DNA of 64,000 nucleotides from Lineus longissimus (Eukaryota; Nemertea; Pilidiophora; Heteronemertea; Lineidae), in contig NC_088316.1 in assembly GCF_910592395.1 (NCBI RefSeq), positions 12,276,001-12,340,000 on the forward strand, written 5' to 3'. Each line of letters opens with the position of its first letter. Positions within the stretch are counted from its first letter, which is position 1. Positions 11,837 to 23,100 of this stretch are shown one piece after another. A program made the position numbers and the translations under genes. The notes below the pieces were generated by a model. The model saw only the letters and a list, made by a program, of their open reading frames with translations. It ran no database searches and was not told the origin of the DNA.

Positions 11837-12790
11837 TCCATATAATCCATATATATCATGTAAATAAGCACGCTGCACGAAACTTCTTCCACCAGTGTTA
11901 AAGTGTACTCTTAAAGTGTACGAATAAATAAATAAATAAATATATATACAATGTAATTTTTTTTTTCACTTTGGAGTAATTCCTGTGTGACCAATATATA
12001 CACATAACTTATGATCATCTACTCACTATAGATAGCACACCACGGTGTACACTAGGGTAATATCTCGACTAACAAGAGAGTAAAATGCTCCATTCAAAGT
12101 CTCACAACGAACGCACCGACGCGACCCCAACCAACAACAAGAACTTGAACTTGCATACGACGTGAGCGAAATTTCAAAAAGCTTGGAATGGCGTGTACGC
12201 GGTGAAAACACTACCAACTATTGACGCTTCACAGTTAATTCTTTTCACTAAATTTCATTAAACCTACAGTCTACAGGCACCGGTTTGCCAACGCCTGACA
12301 AGACGACTCATAAATATATTCTACCTTGCTTCGACTTATTGTGTTTATATTGTTTAATAGTCTGTATATTTGACTTTACTTTCGACTTATTGTAACTATA
12401 TTAAGTCTGTGCTGTTGATAATAAATACTCTGATCGAAAAACTTTATGACGTCTCAACTCTCTACTTCAGGTCCCATATCGCTACTACGGAACATCGCTT
12501 TATAATAGTTCTAATAATCATAATTCATGACCGTCATGTCGTAAAGGATATACCCTGTTACACGGCGACACGGACAGCCACCCGTGGTATTGGGATGTAT
12601 TGATTTAGGCCCTGTATTCATCATCATAAAACGACAGCTGATGGTTAAAATAGGCAATTGAGTGATTGATGCGGAGATTTGACCACGGGAGGACGCGCAT
12701 CTGTCTTTATACAAGTAAGCTGCATGTGCATGATGACACATGGTATAAAATAATTACGTATATGCTAATAACCGATGTTTCTGTGGTTTA
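11837..12790. other. Intergenic DNA, AT-rich
   Basis: An (AATA)n tract lies at 11925-11945. I see no exon with both good splice sites and recognisable protein similarity on either strand. Confidence 0.4.
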
Positions 12791-13564
12791 TGCCTGTTTT
12801 GCCTATTCCTGTTTCGCCTATTCCTGTTTGGCCTATTTCCTGTTTCGCCTATTTCCTGTTTCGCCTATTCCTGTTTCGCCTACTTCCTGTTTCGCCTACT
12901 TTCCAGTCCCCCTACAATAAATCGACTCTCCAAGGGGGAACCTTAGGGATGCATGTCCATTTTATGGGGAAAATGTGAGGGGACAATTGGATGATGTTAA
13001 CGATGTGATGACAATTTGACTAATCAAATGCCATCAACTTTGTTAACAAACCATGCCATGACCGTTTTGAAAGAGTCACCTTGAAAGCGGGGACAGTCCG
13101 GGACTTATTTGACCATATGACCACACTGACACACAGTAAAAACTAATAGATTAAGTAGAGTAAAGCAGTCGCTTATTTTGTAAAAACAGGAATTCATGAG
13201 TTTTTGATAAAAATACATAATACTGTACATTCTCATAATTATTTGATCAAAATCAGCTGTAAAACCCATGTCATAGTAAAGAACAATGTAGCTATAGGTA
13301 TTCTTTCTTTTACGAAGCCAGTTACTGACTAAGACAAAAGAAAGAGAATTCACAATATAAAATGCAGGCCTAAGAAACTTTTCTCAAATCTAATGAAAGG
13401 GCAAAACTTTCTTACTATTTTATTTCTTGCCTTTTAAAATAAGCTAAAACATAAGCCGATGTAAGCTATGTATAATTTTTAATTAGGCGAATAAGGAATT
13501 AGGCGGAACAGGAATATAGGCGGAACAGGAATAGGCGGAACAGGAATAGGCGAAACAGGAATAC
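12791..13564. repeat. Foldback with inverted arrays of a 15-bp unit
   Basis: Positions 12791-12906 carry about seven units of 'cctgtttcgcctatt' and variants. Positions 13483-13564 carry about five units of its reverse complement ('aataggcgaaacagg'; 'aataggcggaacagg'). About 575 bp of single-copy-looking sequence lies between them. This resembles a transposon with repeated subterminal motifs, or a foldback element. No ORF longer than 82 codons lies inside. Confidence 0.65.
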
Positions 13565-14350
13565 ACCGTTTCTGTTACAGATGCCTGCTCTGTAATATAT
13601 AACACTGTTATCATTAACTAGACATCACGATATAATTATTGGGAGTGTAGTTCCGACACTCTTTAAAGGTCAAGTCACCAACATCAGGTCTACCAGTAGT
13701 CCTCGTATATACAGGGTGTTTAAAAAAAAGCAAACCGAGATTAATTTGTTAATTTCCTGGACATGCGAAGACCGGGTCAAGATGAATTGGTCACTCAAGA
13801 TGAATTGGTACATCATCAGAGCAAAGGAAGTTCTGTCACCAGGAAAAGGTGTCCTCGAAACAAAAGATACTACTGGTCAGTGTTCGTCTTGTTTATTGGT
13901 CTCTGACCATAGCCGTCTGTATTCAGTCGATGCATCGAGAAATTTACCCGTCCCTCAGAAACCTCGCCCTCTCTTGTACGGTATCACTATCGGTCCACTG
14001 GTTGGGAATACAATTTCACTGGGAAGTAGGATTCTGTAATCCCGAGTGTCGTAATAATGTTACACTCCAGACGCAGTTGACCGGCCTCGACCCTCACCCT
14101 CAGAGAGGAGATTCAATTAGGATGACGCAATGGGCTGTCCCGGGAGTCGTAATAATGGGGGCATTGTCACTGGATATACTTGGGTCCATATACTGCACTA
14201 GGAAGCCCATCGACAGACATTGACAGAAAAGATAAAACTGGTGTGATAAGAATACACTGTCCACAAACCCACTTTACACTAAGACATGTATTACGGTCTG
14301 ATAAACCAGTCCATAAATGCTAAAGCGCTTTCGAAAACCAGGGGCGTAAT
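13565..14350. other. Intergenic DNA with a dispersed repeat
   Basis: Positions 14055-14140 resemble 8838-8925 ('ccagacgcagttgaccggcc', then 'aggatgacgcaatgggctg'). The overlapping ORFs at 13716-14223 have no recognisable domain, and parts of them coincide with this repeat, so I do not call a gene. Confidence 0.4.
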
Positions 14351-14351
14351 G

Positions 14352-14387
14352 AAACAAGAGGCCCAAGGGCCTGGCGCTCAGCTGAAA
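14352..14387 (+). repeat. Dispersed GC-rich palindromic motif (copy 2)
   Basis: 'caagaggcccaagggcctgg' followed by 'cgctcagctg' is the reverse complement of 497-531. Confidence 0.5.
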
Positions 14388-15500
14388 TGGATAGGTGAAG
14401 GCAAGGGCCAAGTGTGTGTCGGTACCGTTATTATGAGGCAACGTGAAGCTATAACGTCTAGCACGCAGAAGTGCTGATGCGAAAGACCTTCTTGCTATAT
14501 CAGTGCATGCTGAAGTACAGGGTTGACGTCACCCTGGTATTATGACGTAAAGTCTTTTCTATTGCCGTTGCAGTAGTGGGGTGTGTGATGACGTCAAGGA
14601 GTTGTGTGGTGACGTCAAAGAGTGGAGTCCTTGTCTTCATGCAGCGTAGGTGGAACTAATAACATGCACATGGACACAAGGTACATAATTATTACAGTGT
14701 ATTTTGTGAGGTGGGGCCTGGTGCTTTACAATGGTCAAATGAACCGACTGTTGTCTGGACATTTATGAAGTGGATGCAGCCAAATGTTTGGGACGGTCTT
14801 TTTTGTATGTGAAGAAAAGAAGATAAAGAGTTGGTTAACAAAATTAACTTTATTGGTGCGGCAGATATTTGATGCCTTTCGGCAGATATTTGAAGCGCCT
14901 TGCGGCAGATATTTGATAACGCTCTCCGGGAATGGAAAGCAGTAAAACGAGTAAGCACACCTTACTCTGAATGTGGGAACAGCAAGTGCTTTCCTGGACT
15001 TGAAATGTGCCAACGACTCCTCTTGCAATAACCAACAACAGTTGATCTGTAAAAAAAGAGAAGAGAAATTAACACTGACTGAATAAAAAAGGGTGACATA
15101 GACGGGGAAATGTACACCACCGGATACAGTCTGTGCTTGATCAGGCATCGGTCAGATGATATCCTGAACAAGGCATCTATGGAAGCAAATCCAGAAAGAG
15201 ACTTAACCTTCGAAGGGCACACTTATTACTCAGTGAAAAGTCAGTCCTGTGGGCTGTTTTCCAATTCAAAATAAAAGTGTAACCTCTTTAAATTAGTCTC
15301 ACAGACTGAACCATAACACTCAACAGCCAACCGTGCCCACATGATGTGAGCCGAGAGCTGGGCTTTAAGATGAGCGAGTGGTGTACTACATTTTGAAAAT
15401 TGTCTATCGTCTACGACATGTGACAGAACAGGATCCAGAAGTATTAAGGTAGCAGGAAGGGTTGGGCGTTTGTGGTTTCTGAGTCTGAGGGGGTTGGTGT
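14388..15500. other. Intergenic DNA with short local repeats
   Basis: A 17-18-bp phrase 'cggcagatatttga' repeats three times at 14864-14915. Two phrases of the type 'gatgacgtcaa' occur near 14590-14620. No gene is recognised. Confidence 0.4.
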
Positions 15501-15564
15501 CTGTTGACTGTGCTTTAAGAGAGACTAGGCATGGCGCCAGTCTCTCTTAAAGCACAGTCAACAG
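15501..15564. repeat. Perfect 26-bp hairpin
   Basis: Arms 15501-15526 and 15539-15564 are exact reverse complements separated by the 12-nt loop aggcatggcgcc. The right arm belongs to a direct repeat that recurs at 15879-15941. Confidence 0.9.
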
Positions 15565-15941
15565 GCATTTGGTCTCAGTATTTGGGTTTTGATTGCCATG
15601 ACTGTACCCCTGTAAAAGTCAGAGGAGGAGAAGTTTGGAATGATGAAAGCATTAAAGAAGAAGAAATGTTATTATTGAGGAAAGCAAAATTTATTATGAG
15701 ACTAGAAGGCAGTGTCCTGACTTGATTATTTTGAAAATGGCGGTCTGAACACATTAAAAGGTGGAACATGGCATTTTATCGACTTTGAAGTGTTCCGCAG
15801 TTAAAGGGAGACTATAGGCAGCAGCTAGGTAGGCAAGATAAAGTCATACAAATTTGCCAATAGGGGTCAGTAATATCTCTAGGCATGGCGCCAGTCTCTC
15901 TTAAAGCACAGTCAACAGGCATTTGGTCTTAGTATTTGGGT
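15525..15941 (+). repeat. Pair of 63-bp direct repeats
   Basis: Positions 15525-15588 and 15879-15941 are almost identical, from 'ctaggcatggcgccagtctc' to 'cagtatttggg', with one clear substitution (tctcag/tcttag). The 290 bp between them has a 64-codon ORF with no recognisable domain. The layout is compatible with solo ends of a small element or a local duplication. Confidence 0.75.
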
Positions 15942-16036
15942 AAGTACAGAATCAAGGCAGCTCAGAGAGCAATGATTGAACGATGCTGTGGACAAGTCCA
16001 AGGATACTGCATCAGTCACGACCAACTTCTCAGCAG

Positions 16037-16150
16037 TGGTCAGCTTAGCGCGATATGGAACATTCTTCCGAAACTCAAGCGAGGGAAGTCTGCTCGTTAG
16101 CCTATCTCGCGCACTGCTCCTTCTTGTCAAACATCGTAGTGAAATCGTGG
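16037..16150. repeat. Duplicated block, copy 1
   Basis: Nearly identical over about 112 bp to 17993-18104, with about four substitutions. On the minus strand both read as a short peptide containing TTMFDKKEQCAR, with an in-frame stop in this copy and an open Tyr codon at that place in the other. This suggests a formerly coding segment, perhaps a transposase end. I cannot name the family. Confidence 0.65.
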
Positions 16151-16389
16151 TACAGTGGGGCGTCCTCGAGGATTGCAGCTGGTCGGACAGACGTGAGGTG
16201 GAATGTGGGCGGCTGCACTTCTTCGTTGATGTGCGATGGCAGATAGCACAGTTGTTGCGTTGCATGACAGCTGAAAGTGAATGTGATATCATAGAACTGA
16301 GGCGTTTGCAATGAGACTATAGGTGAAGTAGAAGCAAGGAGTGAAATGGGCCATCTTCCAGTGACTAATATACAGAGTAAGGGCACTGG

Positions 16390-17220
16390 CTGTTGTTAGA
16401 TTCAGCATTGAATGTATTCCTCGTACAAGCGTGAATAGTGTGGACATACAGTGAGAGGTGAGAGACCCCTTCTTGTAACTTTATCTTGGATATTATATCA
16501 GTATTGAACTTCTAGCCATGGAATATGAAGAAATTGAAGTTGTAGGCATGGAATATGAACGGTGAAAGACATTATTCCATGAGGCTTTGCCGTGATCGCA
16601 AAGGACGCGACGTGATTGGTTCACATGCTAATGAGGTATGATAATGATAATTACCTCTATAATGCTACTTGGATAGCGACTGTGTCGTTGACTGGAACAG
16701 TGGTCAATGTCAATGTGTGCCTGTAATGTCAATGAAGTATGATGAGGTGATGACGATAGTGCAATTATTAAATATTGGCAAGAGATCATACTGCAACATA
16801 GGTCTTGTTTTTGACAGATGACTGTGCGACATTCCCATTGGGTCTTGTTAGAGTCAGCGCTGCATGTATTCCTTGTACAAGCTTGAATAGTTGTGACGGA
16901 CTTTGAGGGGTGAGAGACCCCTATCGGCTACTTCGTCTAACTTTATCTTGCCTACCTAGCTGCTAGCAATAGTGCCCCTTTATCAAGACTGAAACCCACT
17001 GTGCGGGGCTAAGAAATTACCTTTATAATCCTAGTTGGATAACCACTGTGTAGATGATTTGAAGAGTGCTCTGTGGATGTGTGCCTGTAATGTCAATGAA
17101 AGTATGATGAGGTGATGACGATAGTGGAATGACGAAATATTGGAAAGAGATCTATTCCTAGAAGAACATATGTCCTGTTTTGACTAGGTGGCGCATTTTA
17201 GAATCAGCAGTGAGCACTGT
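16390..17220 (+). repeat. Degenerate tandem duplication, unit about 430 bp
   Basis: Landmarks recur in the same order: 'gttagattcagc..tgtattcctcgtacaagc' (16395 and 16850), 'ggtgagagacccct' (16456 and 16909), 'attacct..ataat.ct..ttggata' (16650 and 17017) and 'tgtgcctgtaatgtcaatga' (16716 and 17081). The last is followed by 'gtatgatgaggtgatgacg'. Identity is moderate with indels, so the duplication is old. Confidence 0.65.
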
Positions 17221-17992
17221 GTGTAACATGGTGGAGGCAGCGGAGATAATAACTGTGTCGAAAGTATTGTTATATGGCCTTCCCTAGGCCCATGGGGTTA
17301 AATTTACAATCCACGATTGAAAAGACGTAGTTTGATCGCATTCAACTATAAATCTATTGAACAGTTGTGTTCCTTTAGTCAACCGATGACCTTTTGTTGG
17401 GCCATGATCGGGGATTGTAAACTGTAAATGTATTATGGACTGGGAGACGGGGGAAACACAAGTGAAACTGAAATAGACCAAAACAAGTGATTTTGGGGCT
17501 TTGGTTTAGACGCATGCCCCATGCGCCATGCGGGATTATACGGTTCATGTGAACTTGTTGACATCCACATGATCTGGTGCTGTTAACTTATTGGTCATGG
17601 ACATGGTACATGGTAGGCCTAATCATCATGCCTATATGTTTCAGGAAAAGCTCGGAGTAAAATGAACTGCCGATGAATAATGATGTTGTTCATGTTTGTT
17701 TACCATGTTTACTAGTACATAGCCATAGGGTATGCACTGGCCAGTGCACTTTCTGCACGTCGTCATGGTCATGTACGTGATACCTTGCATATTTTGTTTT
17801 TTGAATGCGCATGCTTTTTGGGCAAAATCACTTGTACCAACACTAATGAATAATGTCTTCTTATCCCTATGACTCCATACACAGTGAGGGCATTGTCCCA
17901 TTCCCATCAAATGGTAACTTATTGTACCGTATTAGGGTGGAAGTTGGGGAGCAGATACCTACCATTGCACGCCTGTCATAATCAGTAGTGAT

Positions 17993-18104
17993 GAGCTTAG
18001 CGCGATATGGAACATTCTTCAGAAACTCAAGCGAGGGAAGTCTGCTCATTAGCATATCTCGCGCACTGCTCCTTCTTGTCAAACATCGTAGTGAAATCGT
18101 AATG
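17993..18104. repeat. Duplicated block, copy 2
   Basis: The partner of 16037-16150. It starts at 'gagcttagcgcgatatgg' and ends at 'catcgtagtgaaatcgt'. A short hairpin (acgtctggc / gccagacgt) follows at 18109-18132. Confidence 0.65.
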
Positions 18105-18414
18105 GAAAAACGTCTGGCTTAGCGCCAGACGTTGAGACTAATAAGTGAAGAACTAATAGGTAAAGAACTTCTACTTGCGCGAGACTGCTCTGATAAAATT
18201 ATCATTGCCGAGACTACGGTGACGTACACATATATTTTTTACAATCAAAAATGCCCTCAAAAGACGACATGGAATGATTATTTTATTGATATTTCCTACT
18301 ATATACCTTCCAATTATCACTTTATACAAATAGATCGGCGTTAGGTCGCATGCTTTTCTTTCCTGGTGACACTATAAAGCAAAATAGTTGCAACCCCGTA
18401 AATGCGCTATAAGT

Positions 18415-19284
18415 TGTTCGGTTGTTGGTCAAATAGGACCTGAGTTAATTATTTTGTTACAACATGTATGGTGCTGGCTTGTGGTGGACGCCATCAAGAG
18501 ACTTGTTTACAAACACAGTTTATTTTAGGCCTATGCACTTACCTTCTTACGTAAGTGCATAGGTTCATTTTTCTATTAGTTTTCTACACTCGGGCATTCG
18601 TGTGCAGAGCTCTGTGGTGTGGAGACCAGAAGAACGTTTGCTCCTGTTTCTCCTTCTTGGACAATTTACTCCAAGGTTCGACGTTTGTGATTAATTCTTT
18701 CCAAGCCTATAAATGGAAAGAATGCTTTTCTAACTGTGTGTCGGGCTGTGTGTCTCGAGGGATATTTCAAACTATGTATTGGCACAGACCGACATAGACT
18801 CGTGCACATGTGATACAGCTATTTCGTAAAGTCGTTTAAAACAAGTCTCTGTGGCGGCCGCAAGGAGGGGCACTTTACGTTTACGTGTACGTGTACGTGT
18901 TGTCGTACTTCCTGTTAGATATATGTACTTCCTGTTGGATGTGTACTTCCTGTTTGTCATTCAAGGCCTTCGTAAACCGTGACTTCTCTTTGTCACTCAC
19001 TTCCGTTACCGGACTTGCACTCATCCTGTTCTTTTTCGTGACGTCATCTCTACATGTACATGACTGTGTTTCTACTGGCGGATGTGTCTTCAGTTACAGA
19101 CGGAGCGAACTTCTCCTAGCATTCAATGAGCTCTGGTGGTGTTGACACTTATAATATGTTTATGTTTACCTGGCTTGTTCCTGTTATTGTGAATAAAGTG
19201 TGTTTGTGTATTTGTGTAAAACAGCTTCAGGGTTTGTGTTTCTTCTGGTAATTTAGTAGTGTTTTTTCATGTAGCTATGGTACA
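18415..19284 (+). repeat. 5' LTR of the BEL/Pao element
   Basis: Starts TGTTCGG and ends GGTACA. It has a TATAAA at 18708-18713 (possible core promoter), an AATAAA at 19192-19197 (polyadenylation signal) and a 12-bp stem (cctatgcactta / taagtgcatagg) near 18531-18565. Small ORFs inside are not genes; they recur identically in the 3' LTR. Confidence 0.92.
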
Positions 19285-19285
19285 T

Positions 19286-19303
19286 TGGTCTCTCCGACCG
19301 GAT
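19286..19303 (+). promoter_or_regulatory. Putative primer-binding site
   Basis: TGG begins one base after the 5' LTR (tggtctctccgaccgg), the normal place and start for pairing with a tRNA 3' end. I could not assign the tRNA. Confidence 0.65.
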
Positions 19304-20127
19304 TTTTCATCCAGATCACATTCTTCGAGGCTGTTTTGCTGATCAATTTTTCTTTCCAGGAGCATTCATTGGTGATTGTTTGTTGTCTTTGTAGAGATCT
19401 ATGTCACAAGTTCATGCATTTCTGACATCACTTTTCATACCTACATGTATTTCATAGCGTACCGGTTGTGTGAATGCGTCATGTGCGTGCAACGTTACGT
19501 TTGCGTCATTGTAAATGAGTCACGTGCGAATGCGTCTTGTGTGTGTCACTGTGAATGAGATGTGAATGATGTGTTTCTTGTTTCTTACATTTTCATTTAC
19601 AATTCTGGTGTGGTCGTTTTGTGCGTGTCATCACTATTCACACGGCATATTTCATTCGGTACGACATTTTGGTATCATGTTCTATTCAATGAGTTAGAGT
19701 TGTGTATTGCAAAATGGGCCAAATGCAGATAAGTGCATTTGTTATTTTCAGTTGTTTGAGCAACGGTGCTCTGGTCATATAATTTGATGATGTGTTGCAT
19801 ATACATGTACTCTTATAGTGATCAGTAACGTTACGTGTGTTTCATTCATTCACTGGTATTAAATTGTTACGTGACATATTTGTGCATAAGGTAGTGTTGA
19901 GCCGAGGACTATCGGGTGTAGAGATTCTAAATAAGAATCTAAGCATTTCGTCGTGGGTTTTTAAGTGGAGAACCTTTGGAGCATACTTGTCGAGATTGGC
20001 ACTAGCTGATTAGAAACGGTGCGTGCCAATTGCGACCGGTCATCTCGTATAAAGCAATTATTGTGCGGTGTAAAACATCCTCCCCTCAGTGTGTCTTTAT
20101 TTTCATACTCAAGTACAATAGTACAAT

Positions 20128-23100
20128 ATGGCGGCAAGTTTAAATGAGTTGCTTGAGAAGAGGCGAATCACCAGAGGTCGCTTCACAAAATATATCACTG
20201 TGACAGATACAGCTGCTAAGGAAGCTGAAACACTTGTTGCTGATGATGAGTCTAATGAAAAAGATGTGCATATAGCGATACGTACAGCTCTTTCTTCATT
20301 CAAAAGGGTTGAGGAAGTTTATGGGGAGTTATCAGGAGTGCAGGATCAAATAGATTATCATGCAGACAATGATACTCGCCTAAAAGCGGTGAAAGATGAT
20401 GATGGTGAGGTGAGATACCTCAAAGCGTACAATCATATGTGTGCTTCGATACAAGGGTTAGAGGCATGTTTATCACCTGTGCAGGAAGCAAGTGAAGCAT
20501 CCGGAAAATCTGCTAAATCTGAGTTCAGCCCGGAAATGTTTGCAGAAAGCTTGTCAAAGGCTCTCGCCGGAGTGAGCACTGGCGTTTCTGAGACACAACT
20601 AGAAGAAATTCTTTCTACGCTGACGCACAAGAAGCGAGTTATTCAGATCCCAAAATTCAAGGGCGATACTGAGCTATTTGATCAATGGCGAGATCTTGTG
20701 GGTGCAGAGGTTAGAAAACCTGGGTACAGTGACGTCGAGAAGACTCATGTTGTAATTTCATTACTCGATGGAGAGGTAGCAAAGTTGGTGTCTGGTTTGA
20801 AAGACCCAAGCTACGAAGAAATAATCGAGTTCTTAGAGAATCGTTACGGAGATGTGTTAGCTCGCATTGAGAAGGCTGTCAATGAGATAGCTAGTGTTCC
20901 AGTTGTAAAAAGTCCCACAGTTCGAGAGTTGGATCCTGTGCTGAACACACTGGTGGCAAACTGGAATTACATTAAGAAGAGGACACACGATGACCCAGAG
21001 CTCATCCGATCTAGTTGGATTCTCACTGCGTTAGTAAGGAGGAAGATGCCGAAGAGTTTGGTGAGAAAGTGGGACAGCGAACGAATCAAAGAAGAAAAGA
21101 GAACGACAGCTCCGTCCAACCTTCCAATTCGAATTGACGACTTGATCGAGAAGATCCAAGATGCAGTGAAGGTTGCTAGAAGGTCAGAGTCCCTTCCAAA
21201 CGATCCAAAAAAGGAAAGATCATTTGAAAGGCGTCCATCTGGCCACGCCTTGAATGTGATCCCACAAACACAGGAGAGTACCGAAAGTCGGTGTGTCTTT
21301 TGTGATAATGCACACCAATCCTATTCGTGTCCGTCCGTTTCCAAGATGCGTGTTGAGGAGAGATGCGAGCGTGTGAAAGCAGCAAGGGCTTGCTTCAATT
21401 GCTTGTCGAGATTCCACATGGTAAAAACATGTCGATCTAGGGGATGCAAATCGTGTAAGAAGAATCACCATACTTTGCTCCACTTCGAGAAAAGAAGTGG
21501 AAGTGACAACGCTGCGAGAAGTAATGTATCAGGTTCTTCTAACCTTACATCAAAGGTACCACATCAGAACAAAGTTGAATCGACTGCAGGACTGGTCAAG
21601 TCTACTGGTTCAACGAATGTCGTCATGCAGAGCGGCATAGTCAAACTTGAGTCAAAGTCTAGGGTTGCGGAAGGTCGCGTGTTACTGGACACCGGGAGTG
21701 GTGTTACGTTCATTAGCCGTTCAATGGCAAAAAGATTGAATTTGAGAGGCCCCAAGGTTGAAGGTGAGTTCATCTTGGCAGGTGGAGAGGTGATGGCTAC
21801 CACTACTGAGAAGGTCAAGTTCTATCTATCGGGAATTCTTCCTGGCTGGAAGGGAGAAGTTTTCGAAATTTCTGCGTACATTTTGGACAAGCCAAGTGCT
21901 CCGATAAATGCTGTCAACGTGGATTTCACCAAGATGAGTCATTTGAGGGGTCTACAGCTCGCGGAAAGATTTCCTATCCAGGCAAACTCTGAAGTGGATG
22001 TTCTTCTGGGCATTGAAGACACTCTCAACATCTTAAAAGAGAAGAGAATCAGAGGGCCTCCAGGAACGCCCATGGCACAGAAGACTCACATAGGCTGGAT
22101 CCTATGTGGGCCGTACTCAACCCAGACCGAAGTCAACCGTACTTATTGTGTCCACCGCGTCAGCTTCCAAGAACAAAATGAAACTGAGATGGCAACCCGT
22201 TATTGGGACCTTGAACACCTGGGCATTCGTCCTAATGAGAGTAAGAACTCGACTGAACTTGAGACTTCGGCCTTGGAGCAACACCGAATGATGACAACAC
22301 GAGTAGGAGACCATTATGTGACTGGATTACCACGTCATCCAAGTTACAAGGATAGGATCCTCAAAAGCAACAGAGCCTTAGCTACAAATCGTCTAATAGG
22401 ACTCGAGAAGAGACTGAAGAGAGACCCCAGATTAGCATCCGAGTATGAAGCTCAGATTCAAGACCTGCTCTCAGCTGGAAGAGCCGAAAAGGTATTGGAG
22501 GATAGAGAGCCTGACAATCATCAGGTTTGGTACCTTCCTCACCATCCAGTCGTGCGAAGAGATAAGACGACGACCAAAGTGTGTGTTGTTTTTGATGGGT
22601 CCATGATTGGATATGAAGGTGTATCGTTAAATGAGACATTGCTGTCAGGGCCAGCATTGCAGCCGGATCTCCCAGGGGTTTTGTTGCGATTTAGACGCCA
22701 CAGAGTGGCATTAGTGGCTGACATCGAGAAGATGTTCCTTCAAGTTAAAATGAGAAAAGAGGATCAGGATTCTCAGAGGTTCTTATGGAGAGGTTTGGAC
22801 AAGTCCAAGGAACCGGAGGTTTATCGTTTAACAACGGTGACTTTTGGTCTCACTTCATCACCATTCTCAAGTATACAGACGATTCTTGACCACGTGAAGA
22901 CAAAGAAGGAATCATATCCAAAAGCTGTCGCTGAGATCGAAGACAACATCTTCGTTGATGATGTTCTTACTGGTGAGGAATTAGTAGAAGACGCGGCAAC
23001 TTTAACAACTGATTTGAAGACTGTTTTGTATGACGGAGGGTTTTCTTTGCGAAAATTTATTTCGAACAAGCCAGAGGCGCTATCTCATTTAGAAGAGAGA

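Noticed and set aside
13716-14223. Overlapping ORFs of 107 and 124 codons
   Set aside because: No recognisable domain, and part of the sequence is a dispersed repeat also seen at 8838.
18555-19145. Small ORFs of 80, 62 and 86 codons in the 5' LTR, repeated in the 3' LTR
   Set aside because: They recur only because the LTRs are identical; no domain is visible and LTRs are normally non-coding.
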